From Salinimicrobium xinjiangense DSM 19287 (GTDB lineage: Bacteria > Bacteroidota > Bacteroidia > Flavobacteriales > Flavobacteriaceae): a stretch of DNA of 64,000 nucleotides. Positions within the stretch are counted from its first letter, which is position 1. Every line of letters starts with the position of its first letter. The DNA is taken from the NCBI RefSeq assembly GCF_000423585.1, contig NZ_KE384057.1, positions 56,706 to 120,705 of the forward strand, in the 5' to 3' direction. The notes under the pieces were generated by a model. That model saw nothing but the letters and a program-made list of their open reading frames with translations, was not told where the DNA came from and made no database searches. The translations under genes were made by a program, and so were the position numbers. Shown here one piece after another: positions 24,481-32,732 of this stretch.

Positions 24481-27400
24481 ATGCAAAAGAAATTAGCTTC
24501 CATAGTATTTTCCACACGCTTAATGGCCTTCCTTTTTATTGTATTTGCCGTGGCGCTTGGACTGGGAACTTTTATTGAAAATTACTACAGCACAGCCACA
24601 GCAAAAGTCTGGATTTACAATGCACTTTGGTTTGAAGTGATTATGGCCTTTTTTGTAATTAACTTCGTAGGAAATATCTTTAGATATGGTTTACATAAAA
24701 AGGAAAAGTGGTCTTCCTTACTACTTCACCTTTCTTTCATTCTCATATTAGTTGGAGCTTTCGTGACCCGTTACATCAGTTACGAAGGGATGATGCCGAT
24801 TAGAGAAGGGGCTACAGAAAATACCTTCCTTTCAGAAAAGACATTTTTGACCACCTTTATCGACGGGGAGATCAATGGAGAACCGCGCCGCAGAGTTGTT
24901 GAAGAGGATGTGCTTCTTGCTCCCGGAGCTTCGAACGAATTCACCTATCATACAGATTACAACGGGCAACCTGTAATGCTGGAGATCATTGATTATATTC
25001 ATGGTGCCGAAGAAGGGCTTGTGGAAGATCCAGAAGGAGAGAATTATTTAAAGATCGTTGAAGCCGGGGGAGGAGACCGTCACGATCATTATATTAAGGA
25101 AGGTGAGGTTTCCAACATTCACAACATCCTTTTTACTCTGAATAAACCTACCGAGGGAGCCATTAATATTCGCTTTGAGGACGGGGAATATTATATCTCT
25201 TCACCTTTTGAAGGAACCTACATGAGAATGGCCGACCAGCAACAGGGAAAAGTCGAGGCCGATTCTTTGCAAAGTCTGGAATTGAGATCCCTTTATGACA
25301 TGGCGGGAATGCAGTTCGTATTGCCAGATCCTGTTACAAGAGGAAGGTATGACATCATACCAACAAAAGAAAAAACTGAGGGTCAACCCGATGCGGCCGT
25401 TGTGAGAGTGACTACTGGTGGAGAATCTGAAACTGTGAAGTTACTTGGTGGTAAGGGAATTGTCAATGATCCAAAAATGCTGAATCTCGGTGGACTTGAA
25501 TTCTATCTGCAGTATGGTTCCAAATTATATGAATTACCATTTTCCATTAAATTGAATGATTTTATTGCTGAAAGATATCCGGGAACCGAAAAGAGTTATG
25601 CCTCATTTAAAAGTAAGGTAACCGTTATTGATGAAGAAGAGGTCTTTGATTATGACATCTACATGAATCACGTCCTGGATTACGAAGGCTATCGCTTTTT
25701 CCAGGCCTCATTTGATTCAGATGAAAAAGGAACTGTTTTGTCGGTAAATCATGATTTCTGGGGCACCTGGATCACCTACATCGGCTATACGCTGCTTTAT
25801 ATTGGTCTAATGTGGATATTGTTTGCAAGAGGTTCCCGTTTTGGTGAGCTTAAACAAATGCTCGAAAAAGTAAAGAAAAAGAAAGCAAAGCTTCTTACAG
25901 TCTTCATGATCCTGTTGGTCTCCGGTACCGGACTGGCACAGGAGGATGATCATGCGCATGAGAACCCGCTCGCGATACCTAAAGCACGTATAGATTCCAT
26001 TATTAAAGCAAATGTAGTTTCAAAAGAACACGCTGCAGAATTTGGAAGACTTGTAGTTCAGGATGCAGGGGGAAGAATGAAGCCGGTGAATACCTATTCT
26101 TCAGAATTGCTTCGGAAGTTGAGTAAAAGCGATGATTACGAAGGGCTAACATCAGATCAGGTAATTGTTTCCCTTACCGAGAATCCTACGGTTTGGTATA
26201 ATGTTCCGATTATTAATGTGAAAAAGGATAATGACAGTATCCGCCACATTGTAGGAGTGCCCGAAGATCAAAAATATCTTGCGCTTACCAGCTTTTTCGA
26301 CAGGGAAGGAAATTACAAGCTTGGACCCTATCTTGAGAGAGCCTATATGGCTTCAGTCCCCAACCAGTTTGAAAAAGATTTTATAGAAACTGACAGGAGG
26401 GTAAACCTGCTTTACAATGCATTGCAGGGGAAAATTCTCCGAATTTTCCCTATCCCGGGGCATGAAAACAACAAATGGGTATCCTATCCTGAAGTAGCAG
26501 AGGCAGGCTTTAAGGGAATGGATTCTGTATATACCAGGCAGATCCTGCCCATGTACTTTAATGCAGTGCGTACTGCCAAAGAAACGGGTGATTATACTCA
26601 GGCGAATGAACTCTTAAGCAGTATAAAAGGATTTCAGAAGAAATTCGGAGCTGAGGTGATCCCGTCAGAAAAGAAGATCGAGACGGAGATCCTGTACAAT
26701 AAATATGACATTTTCAGAAATCTTTTCTGGATGTATATGCTGGCGGGAGTAGTTATGCTGGTCTTTGTCATCGTGCAGATCTTTAAAGACAGTAAAATCA
26801 TCAGGGGCTTAATTAAGCTGAGTGCCGTTACGATTATCATCTTTTTTGCTTTACATACGGCAGGCCTTATCGCACGCTGGTATATTTCAGGGCATGCTCC
26901 AATGAGTGATGCCTATGAATCGATGATCTATGTAGCCTGGGCTACAATGCTTTTCGGTTTACTCTTCGGAAGGAAAAGTGACCTGACTATAGCTTCTACA
27001 GCTTTTGTGACCTCTATGATCCTTATGATCGCTCATTGGAACTGGATGGATCCTTCTATTGCCAATTTGCAGCCGGTACTCGATTCTTACTGGCTCATGA
27101 TACATGTATCTGTGATCGTGGGTAGCTACGGACCCTTTACTCTGGGAATGATCCTTGGAGCGGTTGCCTTGCTTCTAATGATCTTTACTACAAAAAAGAA
27201 CAAGAAGCGGATGGATCTCACCATTAAGGAGATTACTATAATTACCGAAATGGCTTTGACTATTGGACTCGTTATGTTGACCATTGGAAACTTCCTTGGA
27301 GGACAATGGGCCAATGAGAGCTGGGGACGCTACTGGGGCTGGGATCCAAAGGAAACCTGGGCGCTGGTAAGTATTATGGTTTATGCATTTGTAATCCACA

Positions 27401-27699
27401 TGCGTCTTGTACCGGGAATGAGAAGCCGATGGTTGTTTAACTTTATGGCAGTGATCTCTTTTGCCAGTATCCTGATGACTTATTTTGGAGTAAACTTCTA
27501 TCTTTCAGGATTGCATTCCTATGCAAGTGGTGATAAAGTGATCACTCCCAGCTTCGTATATTATTCTATAGTTGTGGTCGCGATTTTAGGAGCTGTTTCT
27601 TACTGGAGATTTACAAAATACTATAAGAAAGGTAACAGAAGCAGGTTAACGGCAGATTATATCAAGAAGAAGAAGAAAAAGAAGAAAAGTGGTCAGTGA
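24481..27699 (+). CDS. ccsBA: Fused cytochrome c biogenesis protein CcsBA (ResBC)
   Basis: 1072 aa. System II heme export and ligation machine in the inner membrane. N-terminal half is CcsB/ResB: three early helices, a large periplasmic domain, and a fourth helix near residue 440. A further hydrophobic helix ending GTGLAQEDDHAH precedes a second periplasmic region. The C-terminal part is CcsA/ResC with about eight helices and the heme-handling WWD motif written WGRYWGWDPKETW (about 946-958). The tail ends in a run of eight lysines. ATG 24481 is preferred over TTG 24454, which lies in the -7 box. A fused CcsBA is typical of Bacteroidota and Epsilonproteobacteria. Confidence 0.95.
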   Translation: MQKKLASIVFSTRLMAFLFIVFAVALGLGTFIENYYSTATAKVWIYNALWFEVIMAFFVINFVGNIFRYGLHKKEKWSSLLLHLSFILILVGAFVTRYISYEGMMPIREGATENTFLSEKTFLTTFIDGEINGEPRRRVVEEDVLLAPGASNEFTYHTDYNGQPVMLEIIDYIHGAEEGLVEDPEGENYLKIVEAGGGDRHDHYIKEGEVSNIHNILFTLNKPTEGAINIRFEDGEYYISSPFEGTYMRMADQQQGKVEADSLQSLELRSLYDMAGMQFVLPDPVTRGRYDIIPTKEKTEGQPDAAVVRVTTGGESETVKLLGGKGIVNDPKMLNLGGLEFYLQYGSKLYELPFSIKLNDFIAERYPGTEKSYASFKSKVTVIDEEEVFDYDIYMNHVLDYEGYRFFQASFDSDEKGTVLSVNHDFWGTWITYIGYTLLYIGLMWILFARGSRFGELKQMLEKVKKKKAKLLTVFMILLVSGTGLAQEDDHAHENPLAIPKARIDSIIKANVVSKEHAAEFGRLVVQDAGGRMKPVNTYSSELLRKLSKSDDYEGLTSDQVIVSLTENPTVWYNVPIINVKKDNDSIRHIVGVPEDQKYLALTSFFDREGNYKLGPYLERAYMASVPNQFEKDFIETDRRVNLLYNALQGKILRIFPIPGHENNKWVSYPEVAEAGFKGMDSVYTRQILPMYFNAVRTAKETGDYTQANELLSSIKGFQKKFGAEVIPSEKKIETEILYNKYDIFRNLFWMYMLAGVVMLVFVIVQIFKDSKIIRGLIKLSAVTIIIFFALHTAGLIARWYISGHAPMSDAYESMIYVAWATMLFGLLFGRKSDLTIASTAFVTSMILMIAHWNWMDPSIANLQPVLDSYWLMIHVSVIVGSYGPFTLGMILGAVALLLMIFTTKKNKKRMDLTIKEITIITEMALTIGLVMLTIGNFLGGQWANESWGRYWGWDPKETWALVSIMVYAFVIHMRLVPGMRSRWLFNFMAVISFASILMTYFGVNFYLSGLHSYASGDKVITPSFVYYSIVVVAILGAVSYWRFTKYYKKGNRSRLTADYIKKKKKKKKSGQ

Positions 27700-27711
27700 T
27701 CGGTGATCAGT
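27691..27711. repeat. Heptamer tandem repeat across the ccsBA stop
   Basis: GGTCAGT, GATCGGT, GATCAGT: three units with a 7-bp period that include the ccsBA stop codon. Confidence 0.5.
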
Positions 27712-27731
27712 CTTCAGAAAATTATAAAAAA

Positions 27732-27760
27732 AAATCCTGCCGAATGGCAGGATTTTTTGT
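27732..27760. terminator. Bidirectional terminator between ccsBA and the RAYT gene
   Basis: Stem AAATCCTGCC/GGCAGGATTT with loop GAAT, T run on the plus side and A run (T on minus) on the other; serves two convergent genes. Confidence 0.85.
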
Positions 27761-27768
27761 TAATCGTA

Positions 27769-28329
27769 TTATTTCCAATTAAGAGGATTATTCCGGATGT
27801 AGTTCTTAATCCGCTGATGGGATTCGCTATTGCGGATAATATGTTCGTGAAATCCCGATTGCCAGTGAAAATCGGAATTAATTTTTCTACATTCAAAGGT
27901 CGTACGTCCTTTGAACCATCTGATGATGCGGGATAAATTCTGATGGAACATTGGATTTTTATTTCCGGTCACCCCACCATTTTTCATTGGAATATCGTCA
28001 TTGGTAGAGGTGCGATTAATCGCAGCTCTACAATTACCGTCGGTAATTGGTTTTTTAATTGTTATAATTCCATGAATATGATCGGGCATTATTACAAATT
28101 CATCCAATACCACATACGAAAAATAGGACGGGATATTTTTATACAGATCGAATGCAACATGACCTAAGGCTGATAAATCCATTTGTGGATTTCCAGGTGA
28201 AATTTTTCCGAAAAAGGGAATTCTGCCGCCGGTACAGATTGTGATAAAATAAGAAGCATTCGAGCCATAATCCCAGGTCTGGATCCTTGTTGTAGAAATT
28301 CGGTATTTATTCCGGAATTTTTGTGACAT
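27769..28329 (-). CDS. REP-associated tyrosine transposase (IS200-like Y1 family)
   Basis: 186 aa from ATG 28329 (the frame is open to 28353 but the usual N-terminus begins MSQKFRNKYRI). HUH motif in VIMPDHIHGIITI; the catalytic tyrosine is probably in QRIKNYIRNNP near the C-terminus. The C-terminal RIIRWFKGRTTFECRK is typical of single-copy RAYTs. No IS ends or target duplication could be recognised, and it is a lone gene, so a domesticated RAYT acting on dispersed palindromes is more likely than an active IS. The segment about 100-116 is encoded by two palindromes (see 28004-28049). Confidence 0.88.
   Translation of the reverse strand: MSQKFRNKYRISTTRIQTWDYGSNASYFITICTGGRIPFFGKISPGNPQMDLSALGHVAFDLYKNIPSYFSYVVLDEFVIMPDHIHGIITIKKPITDGNCRAAINRTSTNDDIPMKNGGVTGNKNPMFHQNLSRIIRWFKGRTTFECRKINSDFHWQSGFHEHIIRNSESHQRIKNYIRNNPLNWK
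28004..28049. repeat. Two palindromes inside the RAYT reading frame
   Basis: 28004-28031: arms GTAGAG/CTCTAC around the perfect 14-bp palindrome TGCGATTAATCGCA. 28031-28049: CAATTACCG-T-CGGTAATTG. They are consecutive and share one base. They encode the variable linker of the transposase (ITDGNCRAAINRTST). Confidence 0.8.
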
Positions 28330-28363
28330 TTTTCGACCTAACTGCAGCACCAACTATTTTAAA

Positions 28364-28732
28364 TCATCTAATCCAAACCTTTGCTGCTTCAACCTCGTCA
28401 AATTTAAAAGCTTTAAGACTAATGCCTGGCACTACTGTAGAAGATGCTTCAGACAGAGTGCGTATCCAGCTCATATCTGTCACCAGGGCAACTTTTTCTA
28501 TTTTGCTTTGAAGATCTGTAAAGTTCCTGACGTCAAATTTTATCTCTTCCCAAATAGCTTTTGCTTCTACTTCGGTAAGATTAACTATTTCGAAATAGAT
28601 GTTTAACCTGGACCGCATTTGCAGTTCAGGTAAGAATTGTACAAGGGACTGTTTGAAAGCCTTTTCGTCAAACTTCCCTTCCCACCTGAAGCCGGCCACA
28701 TGCTCTTCCTGAAAATCTATTTTCTGTAACAT
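28364..28732 (-). CDS. SpoIIAA-like (STAS/SEC14) protein
   Basis: 122 aa, soluble. The pattern (short N-terminal strand, GKFDEKAFKQSL helix, LNIYFEIVNLTEVEAKAIWEEIKFD, KVALVTDMSWIR, and C-terminal FDEVEAAKVWI) matches the SpoIIAA-like DUF3478 family, often annotated STAS/SEC14. Function unknown, possibly lipid or small-ligand binding. It is a different branch from the STAS-like paralogs at 9.1 and 37.8 kb. Confidence 0.75.
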   Translation of the reverse strand: MLQKIDFQEEHVAGFRWEGKFDEKAFKQSLVQFLPELQMRSRLNIYFEIVNLTEVEAKAIWEEIKFDVRNFTDLQSKIEKVALVTDMSWIRTLSEASSTVVPGISLKAFKFDEVEAAKVWIR

Positions 28733-28765
28733 GATCTTTGTCTTTTTTTGTTAGTAACCTATTTT

Positions 28766-28812
28766 CAATTAACAATTAACAATTAACAATTAACAATTAC
28801 CAATTAACAATT
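28766..28812. repeat. Heptamer tandem repeat (AATTAAC)n
   Basis: About six and a half copies of a 7-bp unit AATTAAC, one unit altered (AATTACC), in the 100-bp gap between the SpoIIAA-like and pirin genes. Confidence 0.85.
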
Positions 28813-28832
28813 AGCAGGAAAAGCGAATGTTA

Positions 28833-29675
28833 TCATTCAAATTTCCCCTCTTGATAATCGGCATAAGCCTGTTCGATCTCTTCAACAGTATTCATTACGA
28901 ATGGTCCCTGGGCAACAACGGGCTCGTCAAATGGAGCAGCATGGCCGAATAGAACAATGCTTTCTGCCAAGGCTTCTATTCGCAGATCTTCATCATCATT
29001 GTTGAATTCCACCAAATGGAGTGACTGAATAATTTCTCCATTGATCTTTATTTCTCCCTTGATCACATAACAAAGAATGTTATGGTTTTGGGGAACCCTT
29101 GTGGAAAATACCCCTTCAGCTTCGAAGAAGATCGTACTGAGGCTAATGTCAGTAAGAGTTTCAAATGCTCCTTCGGTTTCATTTAATTTGCCTGAAATCA
29201 CCTGGGCTTTTACTTTGTTGTTTTCAAAAGAAGTCACCGGAATTTCCTCTTTTTGGAGACCTTTGTATTTGGGGTCTGTCATTTTAAGTCGCGCCGGAAG
29301 ATTAACCCATAATTGAAGGATCTCCAGCGGACCGCCTTCTTTTTTAAATTTTTCAGATGAAACCTCGGCATGGGTCAAACCTTTGCCGGCAGTCATCCAC
29401 TGCACTCCTCCGCTTTCGATCACGCTGTTGTTTCCGCCGGAATCTTTATGTGCAATATCCCCATCAAGAATAAAGGTCACAGTTTCCATTCCGCGGTGCG
29501 GATGCGGACCAAAGGGCAATCCATTATTCCCCGGCTGATAATTCTGCGGACCATGATGGTTTAGAAACAGAAAAGGATCTATCATCCTGAGCTGCCGGGT
29601 AGGCATTGGCGAATAGGTAATAAGGTCGGCTATTGGCCTGTATTCAGCCTTATAAGTGCGTTTAATGGTTCTCAT
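28833..29675 (-). CDS. Pirin family protein
   Basis: 280 aa from ATG 29675 (MRTIKRTYKAEYRPI); the frame is open to 29738 but the extra residues are unlike the family. Bicupin with the metal-binding N-terminal cupin FGPHPHRGMETVTFILDG and EGGVQWMTAGKGLTHAEVS-like segment (here ESGGVQWMTAGKGLTHAE). Pirins of this type can act as quercetinase-like dioxygenases or redox sensors. Stands alone between repeats; no operator similar to the marR sites was seen upstream. Confidence 0.88.
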   Translation of the reverse strand: MRTIKRTYKAEYRPIADLITYSPMPTRQLRMIDPFLFLNHHGPQNYQPGNNGLPFGPHPHRGMETVTFILDGDIAHKDSGGNNSVIESGGVQWMTAGKGLTHAEVSSEKFKKEGGPLEILQLWVNLPARLKMTDPKYKGLQKEEIPVTSFENNKVKAQVISGKLNETEGAFETLTDISLSTIFFEAEGVFSTRVPQNHNILCYVIKGEIKINGEIIQSLHLVEFNNDDEDLRIEALAESIVLFGHAAPFDEPVVAQGPFVMNTVEEIEQAYADYQEGKFE

Positions 29676-29752
29676 TTCTTTAGATTCAAATTCAAGGTTC
29701 AAAATTCCGAACAAGTCAGTGCAATAGAAAATAATCAATATTCAATAATAAA

Positions 29753-29775
29753 TATTCCTTATTCCTTATTCCTTA
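29753..29775. repeat. Heptamer tandem repeat (TATTCCT)3
   Basis: Three perfect 7-bp units plus 2 bp, between the pirin and NYN genes, preceded by AT-rich ATTCAATA-like DNA. Confidence 0.75.
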
Positions 29776-29791
29776 GCCTTAATCATTTTCA

Positions 29792-30520
29792 TTACTCTTT
29801 GTTCCTTACGTAAATAAGTTTATACTTTCCTCTTCCCTGGTTTTCCCTTGACTCAATTTCGAATTTGTCAATCGAATTGATCATGGGAGTCAATTTCTGA
29901 AAACCGTAGTTACGGGAATCGAAATTCGGCTGTTTTTTCTGCAGCAAACTTCCCACATCCCCAAGAAAAGCCCAGCCGTCGTCATCGGCTACATCAGATA
30001 TGGTAGAAGCGATCAATTTTATCACTTTATTGGTGATCTTATCATAATCGCTCTTTTTGGTCTCTTTCTCTTTATTGGATTCCTTCGCTTCGTTCTTTAG
30101 AATTTCAATATAAATGAACCGGTCGCAGGCGACGATAAAAGGATCTGGGGTTTTCTTTTCTCCAATTCCTATTACATTCATGCCGGCTTCTCTTAATCTT
30201 GTTGCGAGACGTGTAAAATCACTGTCGCTGGAGACAAGACAAAATCCGTCAACTTTCTGTGAGTACAGGATATCCATCGCATCAATGATCATTGCGGAGT
30301 CGGTCGCATTTTTACCCTGGGTATATCCGTACTGCTGGATGGGAGTTACTGCATTTTCAAGCAGTACATTTTTCCATTTGGTGAGGTGTGGTTTCGTCCA
30401 GTCACCGTAAATTCTTTTTATCGTGGGGTTGCCGTATTTGGCGATCTCTTCCATCATTTCCTTAACATAGGCAGAAGGAATATTATCACCGTCAATTAAT
30501 ACTGCTAATTTTACGTCCAT
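29792..30520 (-). CDS. NYN domain protein with C-terminal OST-HTH/LOTUS domain
   Basis: 242 aa. N-terminal NYN (PIN-like ribonuclease) domain, LabA/DUF88 type: LAVLIDGDNIP with the catalytic Asp pair near residues 9-11, TDSAMIIDAMD in the middle, VSSDSDFTRLA near 97. After a Lys/Glu-rich linker (about 150-165), the C-terminal part (GWAFLGDVGSLLQKKQPNFDSRNYGFQKLTPMI) is an OST-HTH/LOTUS RNA-binding domain. Expected role: RNA cleavage or turnover; targets unknown. Confidence 0.88.
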   Translation of the reverse strand: MDVKLAVLIDGDNIPSAYVKEMMEEIAKYGNPTIKRIYGDWTKPHLTKWKNVLLENAVTPIQQYGYTQGKNATDSAMIIDAMDILYSQKVDGFCLVSSDSDFTRLATRLREAGMNVIGIGEKKTPDPFIVACDRFIYIEILKNEAKESNKEKETKKSDYDKITNKVIKLIASTISDVADDDGWAFLGDVGSLLQKKQPNFDSRNYGFQKLTPMINSIDKFEIESRENQGRGKYKLIYVRNKE

Positions 30521-30630
30521 TCAATTTAACTTTCTTGATTATTCTATAAAGATAGTTAATTGATGGCGACCCTGCCGATGAGAGATTAGGATTAGGATTT
30601 TTTTAAGGAAAGCAAAAAGACCGGTACTTA

Positions 30631-30651
30631 GGTGCCAAAAATGGCATTTTT
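30631..30651 (+). repeat. Hairpin repeat, second copy of the 13937 element
   Basis: Stem GTGCCA/TGGCA around AAAA with T run on the plus strand. Preceded by CCGG and CTTAGG like the copy at 13937, but with compensating base changes in the stem. It abuts the stop codon of the CDF gene (minus strand), so the T run faces the wrong way to terminate that gene. Confidence 0.6.
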
Positions 30652-31538
30652 CAGGAGTGTTCTATGTTGTCGGGTTCTATGTGGATGAGGATATCGGCTA
30701 TTTCGGGCATCTCGTGCAACAGGCGATCTTTGAGGTTATGGGAGATCTCATGCCCCTGATTGACTGAAAGTTCGCCATCGACGATCACATGCAGATCCAC
30801 ATGGTAGGTCATTCCGGTTTTACGGATGTAGCATTTTTCAGTTTCTATTACACCTTTTTCTTTTCGGGAAATCTCTCTTATCTCTTCCACCATATCCTCA
30901 TAAAGGTGTTCGTCCATGATCTCTCCCAGTGCAGGCCGCAGGATCAAAAAAGCATTATAAAGAATAAATCCTGAAGCAAATAAAGCCGCCCAATCATCGG
31001 CTGTTTCATAGCCTTTGCCCATGAAAAGCGCAATGGAAATTCCAATAAAGGCCATTAGGGAGGTGATGGCGTCACTCCTGTGGTGCCAGGCATCGGCCTT
31101 TAGGGAACTGCTGTTGGTCTCATCACTCTTTTTGGAAATAAACCTGTAGAAGATCTCTTTTGTAATGATTATCGCTGCAAGCACAATAAGCGTATAGGGT
31201 TTGGGAACTTTATGAGGAGTCTGAATATTTTCAATACTTTCCATGACGATAATGGTGGCAGATACTACAAGAAAACCAACAACTGCAAAGGTTATAAGCG
31301 GCTCAACACGGCCGTGCCCGTATGGATGGTTCTCATCTGCCGGGCGTGCCGAATATCTAAGACCGAAAAGAACCAGCAGGCTTGCAAAAACATCTGTGGT
31401 AGATTCAATGGCATCGGCGATAAGAGCGTAGGAGTTGCCAAAAAAACCTGTCACACCTTTAATAATAGCAAGCACGGCATTGCCGACAATGCTAAAAAAA
31501 GCAGCTTTTACAGCTTTTTGATGAGTTTCTTTATTCAT
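30651..31538 (-). CDS. Cation diffusion facilitator (CDF) metal exporter
   Basis: 295 aa, six helices in the N-terminal two thirds, and a C-terminal cytoplasmic ferredoxin-like domain (HVDLHVIVDGELSVNQGHEI). Metal site residues appear in ALIADAIESTTDVFAS (D-xxx-D type) and AWHHRSDAITS (HxxxD). Exports Zn2+ or similar divalent ions in exchange for protons. Monocistronic. Confidence 0.9.
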   Translation of the reverse strand: MNKETHQKAVKAAFFSIVGNAVLAIIKGVTGFFGNSYALIADAIESTTDVFASLLVLFGLRYSARPADENHPYGHGRVEPLITFAVVGFLVVSATIIVMESIENIQTPHKVPKPYTLIVLAAIIITKEIFYRFISKKSDETNSSSLKADAWHHRSDAITSLMAFIGISIALFMGKGYETADDWAALFASGFILYNAFLILRPALGEIMDEHLYEDMVEEIREISRKEKGVIETEKCYIRKTGMTYHVDLHVIVDGELSVNQGHEISHNLKDRLLHEMPEIADILIHIEPDNIEHS

Positions 31539-31554
31539 GGAGCTTTAAAAGCTA

Positions 31555-31577
31555 AAAGGCCGGTTTTACCGGCCTTT
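31555..31577. terminator. Terminator after yebC
   Basis: 10-bp stem AAAGGCCGGT/ACCGGCCTTT with a 3-nt loop, 5 bp downstream of the yebC stop on the minus strand. Confidence 0.75.
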
Positions 31578-31581
31578 ATCT

Positions 31582-32310
31582 TTATTCTTCCTCTTCTTCA
31601 GATTCTTCCATTGTGTGATACACATGCTGTACATCATCGTCTTCTTCAAGCTTTTCCAGTAATTTTTCAACGTCGGCAGCTTCTTCAGAAGAAAGCTTTT
31701 TTGTCACCTGCGGAATGTATTCAAATCCGGAAGAAATGATCTCCACCTCCCAGCTTTCCAACTCCTTCTGAAGGGCTCCAAAAGCCTCAAAAGGGGCATA
31801 TATTATTATTCCGTCTTCGTCTTCAAAGACCTCTTCGGCACCAAAATCGATCAACTCCAGTTCCAGTTCTTCAGGATCAAGCCCCTCTTTGGCAATCCTG
31901 AAATTACAGGTATGGTCAAACATAAATTCTACCGAACCGGAAGTGCCCAAATTCCCATCACATTTATTGAAATAGGAACGCACATTGGCAACGGTACGAT
32001 TATTATTGTCTGTAGCGGTTTCTACGAGTACGGCAATCCCATGCGGGGCATAACCTTCAAAAAGCACAATCTTATAATCTCCCTGACTTTTATCTGAAGC
32101 TCTTTTTATAGCGCGTTCGATATTGTCTTTGGGCATATTTACACTCTTGGCATTTTGGATCACCGCCCGCAGCCTGGAGTTGGTATCGGGATCAGGTCCC
32201 CCTTCCTTAACTGCCATTACAATATCCTTCCCAATTCGGGTAAACGCCTTGGCCATAGCCGACCAGCGCTTCATTTTACGTGCCTTCCTGAATTCGAATG
32301 CTCTTCCCAT
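31582..32310 (-). CDS. yebC: YebC/PmpR family protein
   Basis: 242 aa. N-terminal GRAFEFRKARKMKRWSAMAKAFTRIGKDIV and RAVIQNAKSVNMPKDNIERAI are family signatures; three-domain all-cytosolic protein. YebC proteins were named transcription regulators and are now also linked to relief of ribosome stalling. The C-terminus is strongly acidic (EEEEEE-like). Start ATG gives the normal MGRAFEF N-terminus. Confidence 0.93.
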   Translation of the reverse strand: MGRAFEFRKARKMKRWSAMAKAFTRIGKDIVMAVKEGGPDPDTNSRLRAVIQNAKSVNMPKDNIERAIKRASDKSQGDYKIVLFEGYAPHGIAVLVETATDNNNRTVANVRSYFNKCDGNLGTSGSVEFMFDHTCNFRIAKEGLDPEELELELIDFGAEEVFEDEDGIIIYAPFEAFGALQKELESWEVEIISSGFEYIPQVTKKLSSEEAADVEKLLEKLEEDDDVQHVYHTMEESEEEEE

Positions 32311-32376
32311 TTAATCCTTATGCTAATGTTAACTGAGGCGTAAAAATAGGAAAAATCCTCAAGCTCCTGAAAAAGA

Positions 32377-32667
32377 TTATTCTCCCGAATCTATAATATT
32401 TTCAATGGACCGGGCCAATCTAAAATCCTTTTCAGTAACTCCCCCGGCATCATGAGTAGAGAGAGAAATTTGCAGCTCATTATAGACATTAGTCCATTCG
32501 GGGTGATGTTGTTGCGCTTCAGCTTCAAAAGCGATCCTCGTCATAACAGAAAAAGCTTCTTTAAAGTTTTCAAACTGAAAGGAGGTGTGAATGGCATCAC
32601 CTTTATATTCCCAGCCTTCCAGTTCTTCTAATTTTCTGTTGATCTCGTAATCATCTAAAATTTCCAT
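32377..32667 (-). CDS. phhB: 4a-hydroxytetrahydrobiopterin dehydratase (PCD/DCoH)
   Basis: 96 aa. The active-site motif EAQQHHPEWTNVYNELQISLSTHDAGG contains the paired His of the family. Recycles pterin cofactor of aromatic amino acid hydroxylases; no hydroxylase gene is in the window. Confidence 0.9.
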   Translation of the reverse strand: MEILDDYEINRKLEELEGWEYKGDAIHTSFQFENFKEAFSVMTRIAFEAEAQQHHPEWTNVYNELQISLSTHDAGGVTEKDFRLARSIENIIDSGE

Positions 32668-32732
32668 GGCTCTTTTTTCTAAAGTTACATATCAAATTAG
32701 AGGGACAAAATGTATTAGTAGAAGATTAACAA

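Noticed and set aside
28004-28049. Possibility of a CRISPR array or attachment site
   Set aside because: Only two different palindromes, no spacer-repeat order and no cas genes in the window.
27769-28329. Complete IS200/IS605 insertion sequence
   Set aside because: No tnpB, no recognisable left/right end hairpins outside the gene; RAYT is the better call.
31212-31739. 175-aa plus-strand ORF
   Set aside because: Runs antisense across the CDF and yebC genes and through their terminator; no protein-like motif.
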